DNA of 64,000 nt, taken from the NCBI RefSeq assembly GCF_030272615.1, contig NC_081414.1:231259733-231323732 (forward strand), given 5' to 3'. The notes under the pieces were generated by a model. It did no database searches, had not been told where the DNA came from, and was given only the letters and a program-made list of their open reading frames with translations. The translations under genes and the position numbers were made by a program. Positions 35,643-48,716 of this stretch are shown one piece after another (within the stretch, counting starts at the first letter, position 1; every line of letters begins with the position of its first letter). Origin of the DNA: Cryptomeria japonica. Taxonomy: Eukaryota > Streptophyta > Pinopsida > Cupressales > Cupressaceae.

Positions 35643-37319
35643 CTGACAAAAGAAGAACACCATAAATCATAAAATATCAAAGTGGTAACACAGTTTCTTG
35701 CTGAAAGAATCGACTATAATTGTTCATAAAATTTGTACCATTTTCAAATTCATCTAACAATTTTAGAAAGAGTTTCTCTCATCTTGCGAATTCTGAAACA
35801 TTGAACTAAATATCTTGAACAAAGAAAAAATAATGGATTTATCCAAAATTGAAAGAAATCTAAACGTTTACAGGTGCCTCAGTCACACATTTTTCTATAA
35901 GACAGTTTTGAATCTTTGATTAGTGGGACCAAATATTTATTAGACTAGGGATATATTATTCATTAATAGAAGCACACAGTAGCAGCATTTATACTTCATT
36001 GTGTTATTATGCAGACTCTTTGAAATTGCATAATCTATTGATGCACTGCATATTTGATGATATCCTATCCAGTTGATTACAATGCAATAGCTGACAATCT
36101 CTTTCATGTTTAATTTAACATTTTTTATCACTTGATCCAGTTGAGTAGTTGATCCAGCATTCATTTGAGGATTTATTAATTTATTTATTATTTTTGTCAC
36201 TCTGTAAGAGTGTATGATACTTTAATCAGTTTATTGTTTCATGATGTAAGAGATACAGGGGCCCATGATATTTAGTTTGGATGAGGGGTATGCAGGAAGA
36301 GACCACCTTGGGACACAATTCAAGATAAAAAGAAAAAATAGGGATCATATGTGTAATGGAAGGGGTTTCCTTTCTGCCCTTGTTATTTTGATATAATATA
36401 GCCCTGTTTTGATTGATTACCCATTTGATAAATCAGTGCCTATAGATCATTATACAGAGGTTAAGAATAATTCCTATGACGAGAAGCAATCCATTAAACA
36501 TGACTAATTGAGTAAATGACTGAAACAATTAAAGTTTGAAAATACCCAAGGCATTTATTATTTTTCCCAAGTAGTTGATACCACCAACCATGACAATTGT
36601 CTTCTTTTCTTTGTCGAGCATCTTATTGTAGCTAACAGTGGTCTTAACTGGAAATGGCCATATCATCTCTGCTGCCAGAGGTCTCACTTTAGCTACTTGT
36701 GGTCTGGACCTATTCATGGGATTGTGATTTCAAAGGGTGCTTAAATGATTTGTCTTCCTTAAGGCACCCCTTCTGAAATTTGAAAAAGATTTTCATTTTT
36801 CTGTTGGATAGTTGTAAGGTTGTTTTGAATACCAATGTAAGTAGGGAAGTACGTCTACATGCCTTTAATAAGCAGATACAATTATACTTTAGGTCAAAGG
36901 TATAGGGTCCTGTTATTGATTATTCTTATTAAGAGCTAAAACTAGAAGAGTTGGACTGAATTACTGCTCAATGAATATATTTACAGACCATACATTGAAT
37001 TCCCTCTCAGCTGAGTGTTAAAATCACTAAGTGAGTAGACAGCAATTTGATGAATGTCATACATGTTCTTTTCCTCCTAGAACTTGTGTACCTACTCAAG
37101 GGTAGTTGGCTTATGAGCAAGGAAATTCCTGGATTTTAGAACCGTGAACACCTTAGAAGAAGTTGATCTTGCTGAATATTCGATTTTCTATGGTTGTAGT
37201 CTGTTGCCCCCTTTTTATTTTTCGTTTATAGCCTATCAAAAAAAAAGGGTAATTATTTTCTAGGACTTAAGTCTTCATTAAACGAGTTCAAGAGAAATGC
37301 GTTCCATAAAGTTCTAAGT
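35643..37319. other. Non-coding stretch upstream of the first visible ABC1K-like exon
   Basis: No exon encoding the upstream KxGQ region of an ABC1 kinase was found, and no TE ends. A 62-codon minus-strand frame at 36529-36717 is open but unsupported. If the ABC1K-like gene extends to the right, this and the following orphan ORF would lie in its intron. Confidence 0.4.
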
Positions 37320-37339
37320 TGTCATTAGCATAGTCATTG

Positions 37340-37660
37340 AACTTGAACTTTGAACCTTTTCGGTTCAAGGTTCAAGGTTCAAGGTTCAAGGTTCAAGGTT
37401 CAAGGTTCAAGGTTCAATCGGTCTTTTGTCTTGTGTTTAGCGGCTGTCTTTTTAGTACTAGTCTTGTGGTCGCTTTGAACTTGAACCATTGAACTTTTGT
37501 TTTGAAATGGTTCAAGGTTCATGGTTCATTCTCGTGTTATTAAATGTTCCTTTTGTCTCTTTCTGCTTGTTCGCAAATGTGACTTGTTGTCATTGAACTT
37601 TGAACCAATGAATTTCTTTTAAAATGAGTTCAAGGTTCAAAGCGGTGTTTTCAACTCAGC
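37340..37660. repeat. GGTTCAA microsatellite and related GAACTTGAACC words
   Basis: About eight uninterrupted 7-bp GGTTCAA units near 37360-37417, followed by scattered inverted and direct copies (GAACTTTGAACC, GGTTCAAGGTTCATGG) to about 37640. Both orientations of the word are present, so short hairpins are possible. Confidence 0.85.
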
Positions 37661-37886
37661 CCGATGGTGTCTTGGAAGAAAAGGCGGCGCAATCAAAACA
37701 GAATTTTCCTTGGTTTTCGTGTTTTCAAATTGTAATTATGGAAACAATCATGAGAAGGCATGTCGACTGTGTGGAGTTGATTTCTAATTAATAAGCATGT
37801 CAGAAGTATATCAAATCACAAGTGGTTTCACAAGGATGAATGAGCTGGGCCGAAGCGTGTGTTGGTTCATTTCAGTCTTTTCCGTC

Positions 37887-37894
37887 TTTAAATA
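37887..37894 (+). promoter_or_regulatory. Possible TATA element for the orphan ORF
   Basis: TTTAAATA lies about 220 bp upstream of the likely start codon. A good donor-like CAGGTGAGT at 38003-38011 and an AG at 38108-38109, just before the ATG at 38115, suggest a short 5' UTR intron. Inferred only from position. Confidence 0.3.
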
Positions 37895-38114
37895 TGGGGC
37901 GTCTCAGGTAAGGTAATTATTGTTGCCATTGGCGAAGAGTGGAGACACAGAAGGTAATTTAGCTCAGTTCTTCCGAGGGTTTCACAGTTTGATGTTGAAG
38001 ACAGGTGAGTTCAATTGCTTATTTTCCCCTGCTCTGTTTAGTTCTGAAAATTGGAAAGTGTAATTCTTTGCTTCGGAGTTGAATGTTGTCTGATTGATGC
38101 AATTTAAAGCAAAA

Positions 38115-41100
38115 ATGAGACCAATTCTGCCCAAATTGGGTCGAACATCATGCTTGGTTAGTACCCTTCCAGAGTTAGATGATACAGCCTTCATTCAGGA
38201 TGAGTTAGATAACTTCTTAGAGAGGGCCAAGAACCCGACAGCTAATTCCATGATGGAAATGATAGTTCACAGTGGTCTTGTTGAGGCCGCTGCATTCCCA
38301 AGTGCTGCTCCTTGCCCAGAATTAGTATATGCATGCATGAACTGATATGATGCTGGTAATAGGTGTATTAGAGCCAATAAAGGAGACATGCTAGTGCGGA
38401 TTGACAGAGAAACTGTAATGGCTGCAATTGGAATTCCTCACAAAGAGTCGTATGAAGATTGGTCCATAGGAACCTCATACGCATTTTTCTCTGAGAAGAG
38501 AAGTGTTTATCGGAGCGTCATAGCTAGGAACTGGCTCCTTAAAATACAAAAGAGAGGTTCTAGGTTGCCCAAACCCTTAACAAGAGAGCATTTCATCACA
38601 GAAGTTAGGGATATCATGATCCTTTTGAACAGGCTTAAGGGGAATTCACATGCCTTCTATTGGGAGGATTGGATGTATTTTTACATTCAGGTATTATTAG
38701 CTGATGAAAAATACCTAGACTGGGCACAAGTAATTGCTGAGAGATTGCATGAAGGGTTGAGTAATTTTGTTGGAACGGCTAATTTTCACATGACTTCATA
38801 CTTGTTCTATATTCTAGCCTATATCAGAGAATGGCCAGGATTACACCAAGAACCTTGGGTTGATGGAATGAAGGTCTACGAGTGCTATCCACATTTGCAA
38901 ATACAGAGATACACAGAAAATTTCTTGAGATGGAATGATGTCTTTGCAGAAAGATTAACTTTTGAACTACAAGGAAATTTGAATAATAGGATGTCACCTG
39001 AGGAATTAAAGTTGGTCACCATGTATGGGAGTTGTTTTATTCAATTTCCTAGATTTACTTATATCAGAATTGGAGGCTTTGAAGATGAACCTTTCAGATT
39101 ACCCAAATATGCTCTCGACAGTTATGTACTTTTAGAAGTTAGCAGACAGCTAGCTCATGTGGATAAGAGATTTGGGATGAAAAGTGAATCTGAAGCAATT
39201 TTCCCAATTGAACTCGGACATTATAGTTGCCAAACTATTTCTGATGCATTGAACTTAGAATTGGAACTCAAGAAGATGAATTTGCCGCCATATGTTGCTC
39301 GGCAGGGGTTCGACAGCAAAGAATATGCAGTGAAGCACCTGAATGTTGATGTGAACTTTTCACATATACCCCAATTAGAAGACTATTGGGAGGATTGCTG
39401 TGATGAATTTGAAGTTCGGAGAAGATTATGGTCGAGGTTTACTTTACAACAAATCATTACTTTGAAATTGCCCATGAACATTGCAGGAATACAAGAAGCG
39501 GAAGATGAAGATGTATTGGACCCGGAGTTCAATAAAAGAGTTCATGTGCAACCTATTCCTGAAATTGATTGGGATAGGAAAGAAGAAGAAAATGTTTAGT
39601 CAAGAACCTTTAATGTAATAAGGAGAACGGAGAAATGGTTAAGAGATCGTAGGCCTGGAATAAAATTTACTGCCGGCTCAGTCGAGAAATCAATTGAGCA
39701 ATCTCATGCTGCTGTACCAATTTCTTCTTCTAACATTGTTGTTGATATTGCAGGTGTCACTGGTACTCAAAGTGAAAAGGTTCAAACCAGAAGACTTAAA
39801 GAACCACTGTTTGGCCCCTCAACGGTTCGAGTCACCCGTTCCAGAAGTAAAAGGAAAGGTGCAGACATCACAGGAAAAGAAACCAGCATAGTTCTTGATA
39901 CTGAGGAGGCACAAGTGATTATGGGTGAACCAGAAACAGACATTCCTGCAACTCAAGATGCAGGTAAAGAAAAGGAGCAGCCCGGGGAAAGCCCCAATCA
40001 AGTAACTACTTTGGCTACCATGGATTCATCTGAATATCAAACGCCGTTAGCAAAGATATCCTCAAACGTTTCAAGGTGGTTGGGAGCATCAATAAGTAAG
40101 AAACGCAACGTAGTCCCTATCAGTGTACCCATGGAAGCTATGGTGAGTAAATGCCTCGGAAAAACACCTAAGTCTAAAAAGCTAAAAGCAGAAGCTATGC
40201 TGGAGGTGGATGAGAATACAGGGCACTGGGTAGCTGAAGTGGCTAGGCCTATTTCAGACAAAGATCCAGAAAAAGCAACGGAGCGGGATTTTGTTGTTGA
40301 AAAGCTTGATTTAGGAACTGCTTCAAGGGCTGCTGATGCAAAACACCTAGAGTCCTCTGCTAAACGAATGTTATCCAGAACATGGAAGGATGAGAAAGAC
40401 AAACGGGAGTTGAAACAAACCATGAAGCAGATGGCGGAGTATATTAATGCCATTCATCATCCCAACCCACAGCCCCTGTCACAGGTTCCTCAGAATTTTG
40501 ATCCTAAATCTCCCATGAACCAGAATTTGTTGGATAAGGTTCAGAGAAATCATGTGCTGGCAGAAACCTTTGAAGAGTGGCTTGAGTTCATAATTCAGCA
40601 AGGAACAAAGTATATTGCTAATCTGGTAAAGGTGTACGAGGATGCTGTGACCGTAACTCAAGAGCTGGAAACAGAAGTGTTGGCATGGGAAAAGGAAAGG
40701 AAAAAATGGGCTGCAGTACTGGTTCAAATGAGAGATGTACAGAAGTATGGTGTCATGAACTTCCTTACAGAAAAGGTAGTAAATGATTTGGATGACAAGG
40801 TACTGCATGTGGCCAAGGAAAACATTGAATGGAGAAATTCAATCATAAAACAAGGTCATGAAGAGTCCATTAAGTTGCTAAAAGAATTGAAAGAACTCAT
40901 TGCTGTGATGCAGAAAGACTTGAAGTGCATCAATGTACAACTTCTGAAGGAAGACGGACAGACCATTGAACAAGTAGTAGATATGGTGCAGAATTTCAAA
41001 GGGAAAATAAATTCTGTTAAAGAATCAAAATCTTTCACCCGAGATGACTTCACCAAAGTAGCTCGCATTGAATCCATGTTGGTTGTCTGTTCGGATCACT

Positions 41101-41270
41101 TAGAAGTGCATAAAACTAAAGTCACGCAAGTGGGTATGGATAAAGAAGTTTGGAAGCAACGCATCCTGCACATTGGGCTCCCACATTACCAAGTAGTTCA
41201 TAACTTCTCCACGGCTCATATGGAGTGGCGAAATATACGTGGCACCACACACACTTCAGAGACAATTTAG
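38115..41270 (+). pseudogene. Orphan ~1,051-codon ORF with two nonsense codons
   Basis: A single frame runs from the ATG at 38115 (an in-frame ATG also at 38097) to the stop at 41268-41270, interrupted only by TGA at 38343-38345 and TAG at 39597-39599. There are no frameshifts, which argues for recent function. Codons ~90-490 encode an aromatic-rich, probably globular region (EDWMYFYIQVLL, YGSCFIQFPRFTYIRIGGF). Codons ~490-700 are Lys/Glu/Ser-rich and look disordered. Codons ~740-1000 have Leu/Glu/Lys heptad character suggesting a coiled coil. No signal peptide or membrane segment. I recognise no domain. No LTRs, primer site or TSD were found around it, so it may be a host gene, a domesticated TE gene or a non-autonomous element's ORF. 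Both stops fit C-to-T change (CGA to TGA, CAG to TAG). The two parts would be separate polypeptides unless read through. Confidence 0.6.
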
Positions 41271-42199
41271 GCCGTTTTCTATTCTTTTAGTTATGGCTCT
41301 ATTTACGGCTTGTAGCCGTTTAGTTAATTTCAGTTATAGACGGTTGTCTCTTGAATTTCATATTTGCATTTTGTTTAAAAAAGACAATTAAGCCTGGCGG
41401 CTATATAGATTTGTAAGGATGTTTTTGCGCGATATAAAATTTTTGGTGTAAAATTTGGAGGACCAGACTAATCTCACTTGTAATTTCAGTGGAATACCCA
41501 TCTTTGAGTGGAATGAAATATATGATACAACTTGAGAAACCTGTGTGTTTTGAATGCGTAAAATTTCTGTTGGAATGACTATGTGTTCGTGTATCAGTTT
41601 CTTTTCTCTGATTTTTCATTTGAAGTTTGTGAATCAATTTGGTAAATGAAACTAGCTATAAGCTTTTGAATTTTCTGATTCCCCTTGTCCTGTGAGGCAT
41701 GAGTGAGTGTCAATCAGAGTTCAAACATTCTTTTATCATCCTGAGAGTTAATTTCCATTTGAGATCAAAGTCTAATTATGAATTTCATTATCCATCATTA
41801 AGCATTCATATTGTGTTGACTAGTGGATGTTGAAGCCTTTTGTTTACTTTCTGGTTTAAAGTGAATCACATAAAGAAAAAATTATTCAAAATTCATTGAA
41901 TATCATATAGGGAGCTGTACCTTAATGCAGAGGGTAAAAATAATAATTATTTACCCAACTGCTGGTTATCATTGGTTTTCTATTTGGGCAACAGGAGTAT
42001 TTATTTGTAAATTTTGAGAAATCCAATCCGTTAACCAACATAGTCTACTATTTTTATATTAGTTTTTTATAGGTAGCAGTTTAGGTTCATTTCCTTCCCT
42101 TGATCATTTTTATATATGGTAGCACATTAGGTTACTATTGTTCTATGGTGTAGAACCATATAGTAAGCCTACTATCGGTTTTCTTGGAGGATGGTATGC
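41271..42199. other. 3' flank of the orphan ORF, no gene
   Basis: A/T-rich sequence between the stop codon and the left LTR of element F. No clear polyadenylation cluster or TE end was identified. Confidence 0.4.
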
Positions 42200-42754
42200 T
42201 GTAATGTCCTGTTTGGAAAATTCCGTATATATCAAATTATGTTTACTTTTTAATTTTTATACCATAATATAGACACCAGAAGCTGTACTTTTTCCAATTG
42301 GCATTTCTGATAATTAATCAAATTTGTTTAATTAAATATCTCTTTTAAATGTAGCAATCAGATTTGCTGATAAACAACAAATGTTATCAACTTAAAATTT
42401 TAATAATGTCTACTAGAAGATCAATCAACTTAGCACAATGGTGATTTCCGTGTGAAATCACTCTACAGAAATTGTTGGTTTTTGTCCTTCAATTCCTGCC
42501 ATGAGGAGTTTCCTCTTCAAGGTAAATGTTCCATGCTCCTGGAGTAATAATTAGATAATTCAAAGTAGTACTCTTCGTATGGTGGTTAATTCTCCTTGTT
42601 TGGTGTCTCTTGCATATCTTTTTCCTTCAATAGTCATGATTCTTCACATGTCCTTTGACTTTTAACAAAATTAAACTTCAATTCTATATTTTTTATATTA
42701 TTTTATGATATTTTAATTTAGTACTATGATCCCATTTTGAAAAGGGACATTACA
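42200..42754 (-). repeat. 3' LTR of element F (555 bp)
   Basis: Starts TGTAATGTCC and ends GGGACATTACA. It is followed by CTTCCCAAGATTGTTTGTCCTC, whose minus-strand reading gives a pol tail (LEDKQSWEGW) that runs into the LTR. Matches the partial copy at 51812-52053. Confidence 0.82.
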
Positions 42755-43159
42755 GTCCATCCTTCCCAAGATTGTTTGTCCTCAAGCAATCACAGACTAG
42801 GATAATCTTAGAATTTTTTCTTCATTTGATTGAGTCTTTTTCAAGATCTTGAGATCCCAAATCAATCTTGGAAATTCATAATTCCCAATCCTTAATCCAA
42901 AACTAAGACCTATAAGCCCAATTTCAGAAACTTGAAGACAATTAGGCATGAGAACATGTTGATCATCCTAAACATTCATCTTTGTTAACTTTTTATGAAA
43001 GTTGGCAGTTGCATCTTCAATATTCACACAATTTGATGTTGGAGAAGGTAACATGCTGACTTCAGAAACACTAATGTTAATAAAGGATGTATCTATTATT
43101 CTAGGACCAATGCTTGCAATCTGATTTATTGATTTTGGCATCCACTCCTTGTTAGGTCC

Positions 43160-46100
43160 TGTTGAAGTGTTTTTTATGCACATGCGAACACAGAGTAAAA
43201 TACCCAAAAGTATCTTATCCTCTCTTGATCAAAGTCTCTCAAATGTTGAAGATTCGCACAAGGATCACTTGAGATAACTCCAAGGTTCTTCAATGTCGGG
43301 TCACGACATGTGGATAAGCACAGTAAGTCGTTGTGATTTCTGTTCCTCCAAGGGGCCTTACATTGTAAATGAATGCTTGCTTGAATTGCTGGAATTTGAT
43401 CATCTGATGTTGCAATATTTTGATGCTTTTTACCCTAAACTAGCTTGAGTTGAAAAAAGGGCAAAAGAGACGGCTTTAGGAAGATTACGCTACTCCTAAG
43501 AATGCAAGAGACAATGGATAGTCTTTGGTGGAACTCCACTAGGCCTTGCTTTAACTTGAAAAGCAACAACTCCACAAAGCTTAGTGCAATCTTCTAAGGA
43601 AATTAGATGATTTAATTAGATGATTTTCAAATCATTATCAAGCGTAGACACCATTAACTAAATGCATATCAATGATTGAATAACAATTGAACTTAAGCTC
43701 ATTCAATTATTCCAGTTGGCCACACAAGGCGAATTTGCAATCAACACACTATTGTGGTATGGATTAGGGGTTTTACCATGAATCATACACAATTCCTTTC
43801 ATTCATCTAATTATTTACCATCTAACATGAAGATCCAACAAGAAACCACGCACTTGTAAAGAAACAACACATTCCACCATAACTTCAATGAAAAGGAAGT
43901 TTATCTACAACTTTGGCAACAATTTCTGCCTTCTCCTCCTATTCTACTCTAGCTGCTATCTATTGTTCACTATTAACCTCTATTAACTACTCATTCTTCT
44001 CTTTACAAATGAGAAAACTGAGCCTTATATAGATAGCTCTTTACAATGAAAGGCTCAGATTGATTTGAGATCAATGGCCAAGATTTTACAATAAACCCCA
44101 ATTAAGGTTTTTTACAAAAAAACTCTTCTTAGCCAATGAGAAAATTACATTTTAGGTTCAATATTGAATGTGAACCAATAGAAAATGAGGGTAGGTAGTT
44201 CAAAATTTGTGCCTCCATATGACGAGTCAAGTGCATTGCATCTAGTCATGTTGATGTGGAATTCCTCTAATTGGTGGAATGATAACCAGGATGCCATCTC
44301 AATTCGTACTTGTAGACTTGGTAGATTTTCATGAAGGAATGTTGAGCAATATCTCTTGATAATCAACATTATCCAGTTTGCTCAATGTGATGATGATGGG
44401 AAGCGAACTTTGATTAACTCTTCTGAAACTATCTGCTTCCTTGATCATGTTTGATGTAGACTATGTGATGACCTTGATTGATCCTCCGTTGTTCATGATA
44501 CACTTGATGAATGGTGCACCTAGTGTACTATCTTTGATTCTTGGATTTCAGAAGGAATTCAAGATTGTAAAACTCTCCTTCATCATCATGTAAGTAATCT
44601 TTCTTTCATGCTCCAAGGTCTTGACTTTGATCTATGCTTTGCATGAGTCAGGCTTGATCTTGATGTTGACTTGTCCTTGATTCCTTAATCACCTGCAAAG
44701 CATATAAAATATATATTAACTTCATTTACCTTCCACTTTTGTATGTCTGATTTTGTGCTTGCTATAGGTCTAATGCAATGTAAATTTTTACACAATTTTG
44801 CCCTCAAAGTGGATAAAAGATGTCTTGAAGTTGATCTTGAAATCTTCTCTCAACCAAAATCACTGCCTTCAAGTGAATTTTGACCAAATGTTATGATCAG
44901 AAATGTTTATTAAACCGCTTCCAAGAATACTCTCTTATATAGGCGTCAAGGGGCAAGGATGTGTCTTTTCATTCCAACTCCCCCATAGGCCAACTTGCAT
45001 CTTAAAAGAAACATTTTAATTTGTTCTTTGCTTGGAAGCGCTCATTTTTGAAGGCCGACCTCCTCATCTTGCTCATCACTTTTGGCCTTTTAGCTTTCTT
45101 TTGTACCTAGCAATCTTGGCGGAGATTTGAACTAGATTTGCATCATTTGGTCTAAGCGGCCTTTTGAAATACCTTTGCAACTTTATTGAAAGTGGCTTTT
45201 GAAGATAGCTTTGCAATTCACCATCATGGCAGATTTCTTAGGGACCTTTGCAAGATTTGGTTTGAGGCGGATTTCTGAGGGACCTTTGCAACTCATCATC
45301 ATCGCGGCTTTTGATAACACCTTTGCAAGCTTGGTTGGAAGCGGCATTTTGTAGCACCTTTGCAACTTTTTGATGTGATCGGCTTTTAATGGCACCTTTG
45401 CAACTTTTGCTAGAGGCAGCTTTTGGTGACACCTTTGCAACCTTGGTTGGAGGCAGTATTTTAAGGTACCTTTGCAACTTGCACACTTGGGCGAATTTTG
45501 AAGGCACCTTTGCAACTTAAACCTTTGCAATTTATGACCTTGATCAGCCAATTTGACTAGCTTTTCATGTTATGATTTGATCAGCCAAATTTGGTTGTTT
45601 TGCAATTGGCACACTTGAGCAAATTTTGAACGTTTATTTGCATCTTATCACTATGGCAGCCTTTCAAGCTTTGTTTGGACTTGATCGACTTGGAAGGACT
45701 TTGATCTTCATTTGGTCTTGATGAAAACCTTTTTCTCAAATCAGTGATTTGAGCTTTATTTGTACTTAGATTTTTTACATTTCATTTATACCAAATTGAT
45801 TTCATGTTTTATTCATACCTCAATTAAATTGGCATTTCAAGGTTCTCATTTGCACAAATTTGAATTTGCTCAGAAAACACTCATCAAGATCAATCTTTTG
45901 GGCAAACTCATGCCTTAGTCTATTTTCACATCAAAACCCGAGCTCATGCTATTTCAAACCCTAAGACTTTTCTTTGCAAATTGACAACTTTCAACAACAT
46001 TAACCACCTTGACAAGGTTGACCACACAACCTCGATCCTAACTTGACAAGACATATTCACTCCTCATAGGCAAGGGCTAATAGCTACTAAACCCACCAAG

Positions 46101-46173
46101 CTAAACACTAAGCAAAGTGAAAAAAGTGGTGGTCCCTATTTGCAATGGGGCGATGTGTGAAAATGTCACAACA
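43160..46173 (-). mobile_element. Solo LTR L (3,014 bp) inside element F
   Basis: On the minus strand it begins TGTTGTGACATTTTCACAC and ends at TTCAACA, with 5-bp duplication GGTCC at 43155-43159 and 46174-46178. Both ends align with solo LTR M (54091-57740), as does the 3' third, which includes a TATA-like region near 44020. No coding region or primer site. The array at 45171-45530 is its most conspicuous content. Confidence 0.85.
45171..45530 (-). repeat. 37-bp tandem array in solo LTR L
   Basis: The word ACCTTTGCAA recurs at 45171, 45207 (variant), 45244, 45282, 45319, 45356, 45394, 45431, 45468, 45506 and 45521. Spacing is 36-38 bp for ten units. Between cores the units share GGCNNCTTTTGA-like text. 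The open minus-strand frame across it (45183-45551) is a by-product of a period near a multiple of three and shows no coding signature. Confidence 0.85.
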
Positions 46174-46913
46174 GGTCCCACTGCTTTCTAAGGACCAATG
46201 AATTGTTGACATCTAATATTATAATGATTAGCCATGGTAGAAGACCTACCCATAAAAGATGTTGACATAGAACTAGATGCTTGGGGTTGCCCTTTTGATG
46301 AATAATGCTCCCTCTCCACAGTTTGGGACTTATTGACAAGATGATTGTGAGAAAAAGAATGTACAATTGTAGAGGGAGCACATTGCAATTGAGTTGGAAG
46401 TTCTTGTGCATTACTTGACTTCAAAGCATTAATTGTAATGCTATTTCTAGTAGCAATATTCCAAAATCTTGCCAAAGCTTTGAACTTGTCGACAGCATTC
46501 TCTTGATTAGTTCCTATTAGGTATAATAGGACCCTAGTCATAGTTATTGGCACAAAACTTGTGCAGGAACATTTCTCTTAGATTATGCATTCTATAATAT
46601 TTGCAGGAGGATTGGCAAAATTCTAGTTAACCTTGTTTGCACCTTTTATACTCATGAAGTTTGTGAAAGACATGGCCTTTTGCATATCAATGGGAAGATT
46701 TTTATAATCTGCATACATGTTGTCAATATCATCTTGTGTTGGGCTTTGAAATTTTCTCACATGAACCTTTTTCCTTTAATTATAGGAAGCATTCATATTA
46801 TTTTGCTTCATGTGGAGCACTTGACGACATATCTATCATTGTATTAAACTTCTTTTCAAATTTATCTGTAAGAACTTTACCAAAAGGAGGTTTTCCCTCA
46901 CTATCTGCTATAT

Positions 46914-48677
46914 TGTAATGTCCCTTTTTTGTAAATGCCCTTGTTTTTTCCCTAAAACCACAATTCCAAATAACTTTCCTACTAGGGTTAGGGACATAAA
47001 CTCAATCATAATATACCTCTAGCTTATTGGGGGAAATTCAACCATAGGGAAGCTAGGATAAGGTAACTCGATAGGGTGTCTTAGAGATCCTAGGCCCAAG
47101 ATGTAATGTCCCCAAGTAAGTTTAACCACTTAAGACATCATAATTCCAACATTCTCAAAGCAAATAGAAATAGAAATAGAAATTAACATCACGATGGAGT
47201 TCAACTAAAAAACCTTACTACCAATGTAAGTTTGGAAAGGATGATGATCTTGAATAGGACGCTTTGATACCTCAACATGATGACTCCCTCAAGGTTTTGG
47301 ATCCAAGCCCAGGCCTAATTTTGGGACGACACCCTCAAGGTCTTACGTGAGTCACTGATCTCTACCCATCTTGAGATAGACGCCCGATGGTTTTACACAG
47401 GCCTTTCCCTATTCATTCATACAACCTTCCGACTACATTCATATTAAGGATTAACAATTTGTTTTTGTCTTATTTAATTGTTCTAACTTGTTCATTTGCT
47501 AGTTACGGATAAGAGTTTGTATGATGATGAATACATAGTTTTGGATTCATACATGTGTTACAAATAAGAAATTAATTATTGAATTATTGCGATTTTATTA
47601 AAACACTGATATATTTGACATCCCCTTTACGATTTATTCTAGTAATCATGAATTAAATTACTGATGTTGTATTTTGTTGTATTATGGATGACTTGCATTA
47701 AATATATATTTCTATGTAAATTATGTGTACCTTGGCAGGATCGCAGCGGAATTCCTGTAAACTGATCCTAGACGCGTATTCCCAGCCTAAGGAAATTGTA
47801 TGCAGTGGATGTTAACCAATGGCTAGTGATTAGAGCAGCGTATATTCAAACTGAAGTCCAGACGTGATTTTTCCTCAGTGATTTCCTCCCCTTTATATCT
47901 CTCAATTTGAGGGAGAGGTGACACCTCTTCATCATGTATGCCCTTTGGCAACAGACATACCCTTTCACCATTAGCACCCTTTGAAAGAGTGCAACTCTTC
48001 ATTATTTCTACCCTTTGAAAGGGACACAGCCTTTCATAATCAGCTGTGCACTTATTATTTAAATCAGATATGCACTTCCCATTTCCAAATTATCCCCCCT
48101 CTCAAATGAGGTTCTCTTCTCCCTTTTATATCTCATTGTTGAGGGAGTCACAACTTTTCCTTTCATGTCTTTTGACTTTTCATTAACTTAAATAATTTTT
48201 TATTAATCATATTTAATTATATTATTTTATATTTTAATTTAATTTTTAATGTTTTAATTTTATTATTATCATTTATTATTAAATTCTATTTCAAAGTGGG
48301 GGACATTACACAAGAGTAGATATCCGATATACCATCCCTCTTAGCCTCATGTGGCCTATGCCATCCATATGAGGTGGTGTACCTAGGAAGGTGTCCTATA
48401 CCTATTCCCCCTCATCTTGCCATCCATTTCCCACTTCCTATGATTGGACTTCTTGGTGTATTAATCCACCATGATATAGGGATGGGGTGTATTCACAACA
48501 GGGTGCCCCGGAACCCCATCTATTCTAAGCCCAAAGGAAGTACCCTTTGTACCCCCTTGGCCTCAGGGGACCATTTGGTCACCACCATGAGGTGGCTTAC
48601 ATAGAAGAGTACCCCATTGCCGTACCCCTCTTGTAATCCCTCATATCCCCTACCATGGCTGGTTATAACAATCAGAC

Positions 48678-48716
<39 letters not shown>

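Larger units (their letters stand above)
42968..46913 (-). pseudogene. Gag-like ORF of element F, broken by solo LTR L and element G
   Basis: Reading leftwards from the primer site, a frame starts at an ATG near 51709, continues across element G at 46913 down to 46174, and then across solo LTR L at 43159 to a stop at 42968. The joins are in frame once each insertion and one TSD copy are removed. Stops include a TAA just after the start and TAG at 46188, plus one frameshift near 46810. Recognisable stretches include FVPITMTRVLLYLIGTNQEN and NANPPANII-like text. It has the position of a Gag, about 300 codons, but no zinc knuckle, and I do not recognise the family. Confidence 0.5.

Noticed and set aside
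36529-36717. 62-codon minus-strand frame upstream of the ABC1K-like exons
   Set aside because: Considered as an upstream exon, but it lacks ABC1 motifs and convincing splice borders.
45171-45530. CRISPR-like regularly spaced repeats
   Set aside because: Plant nuclear context, units without unique spacers, variable cores, and no cas genes; it is a tandem array inside a solo LTR.
45183-45551. 122-codon minus-strand ORF with KLQRC/AKVP repeats
   Set aside because: Produced by the 37-bp array; no start context, no conservation in LTR M.
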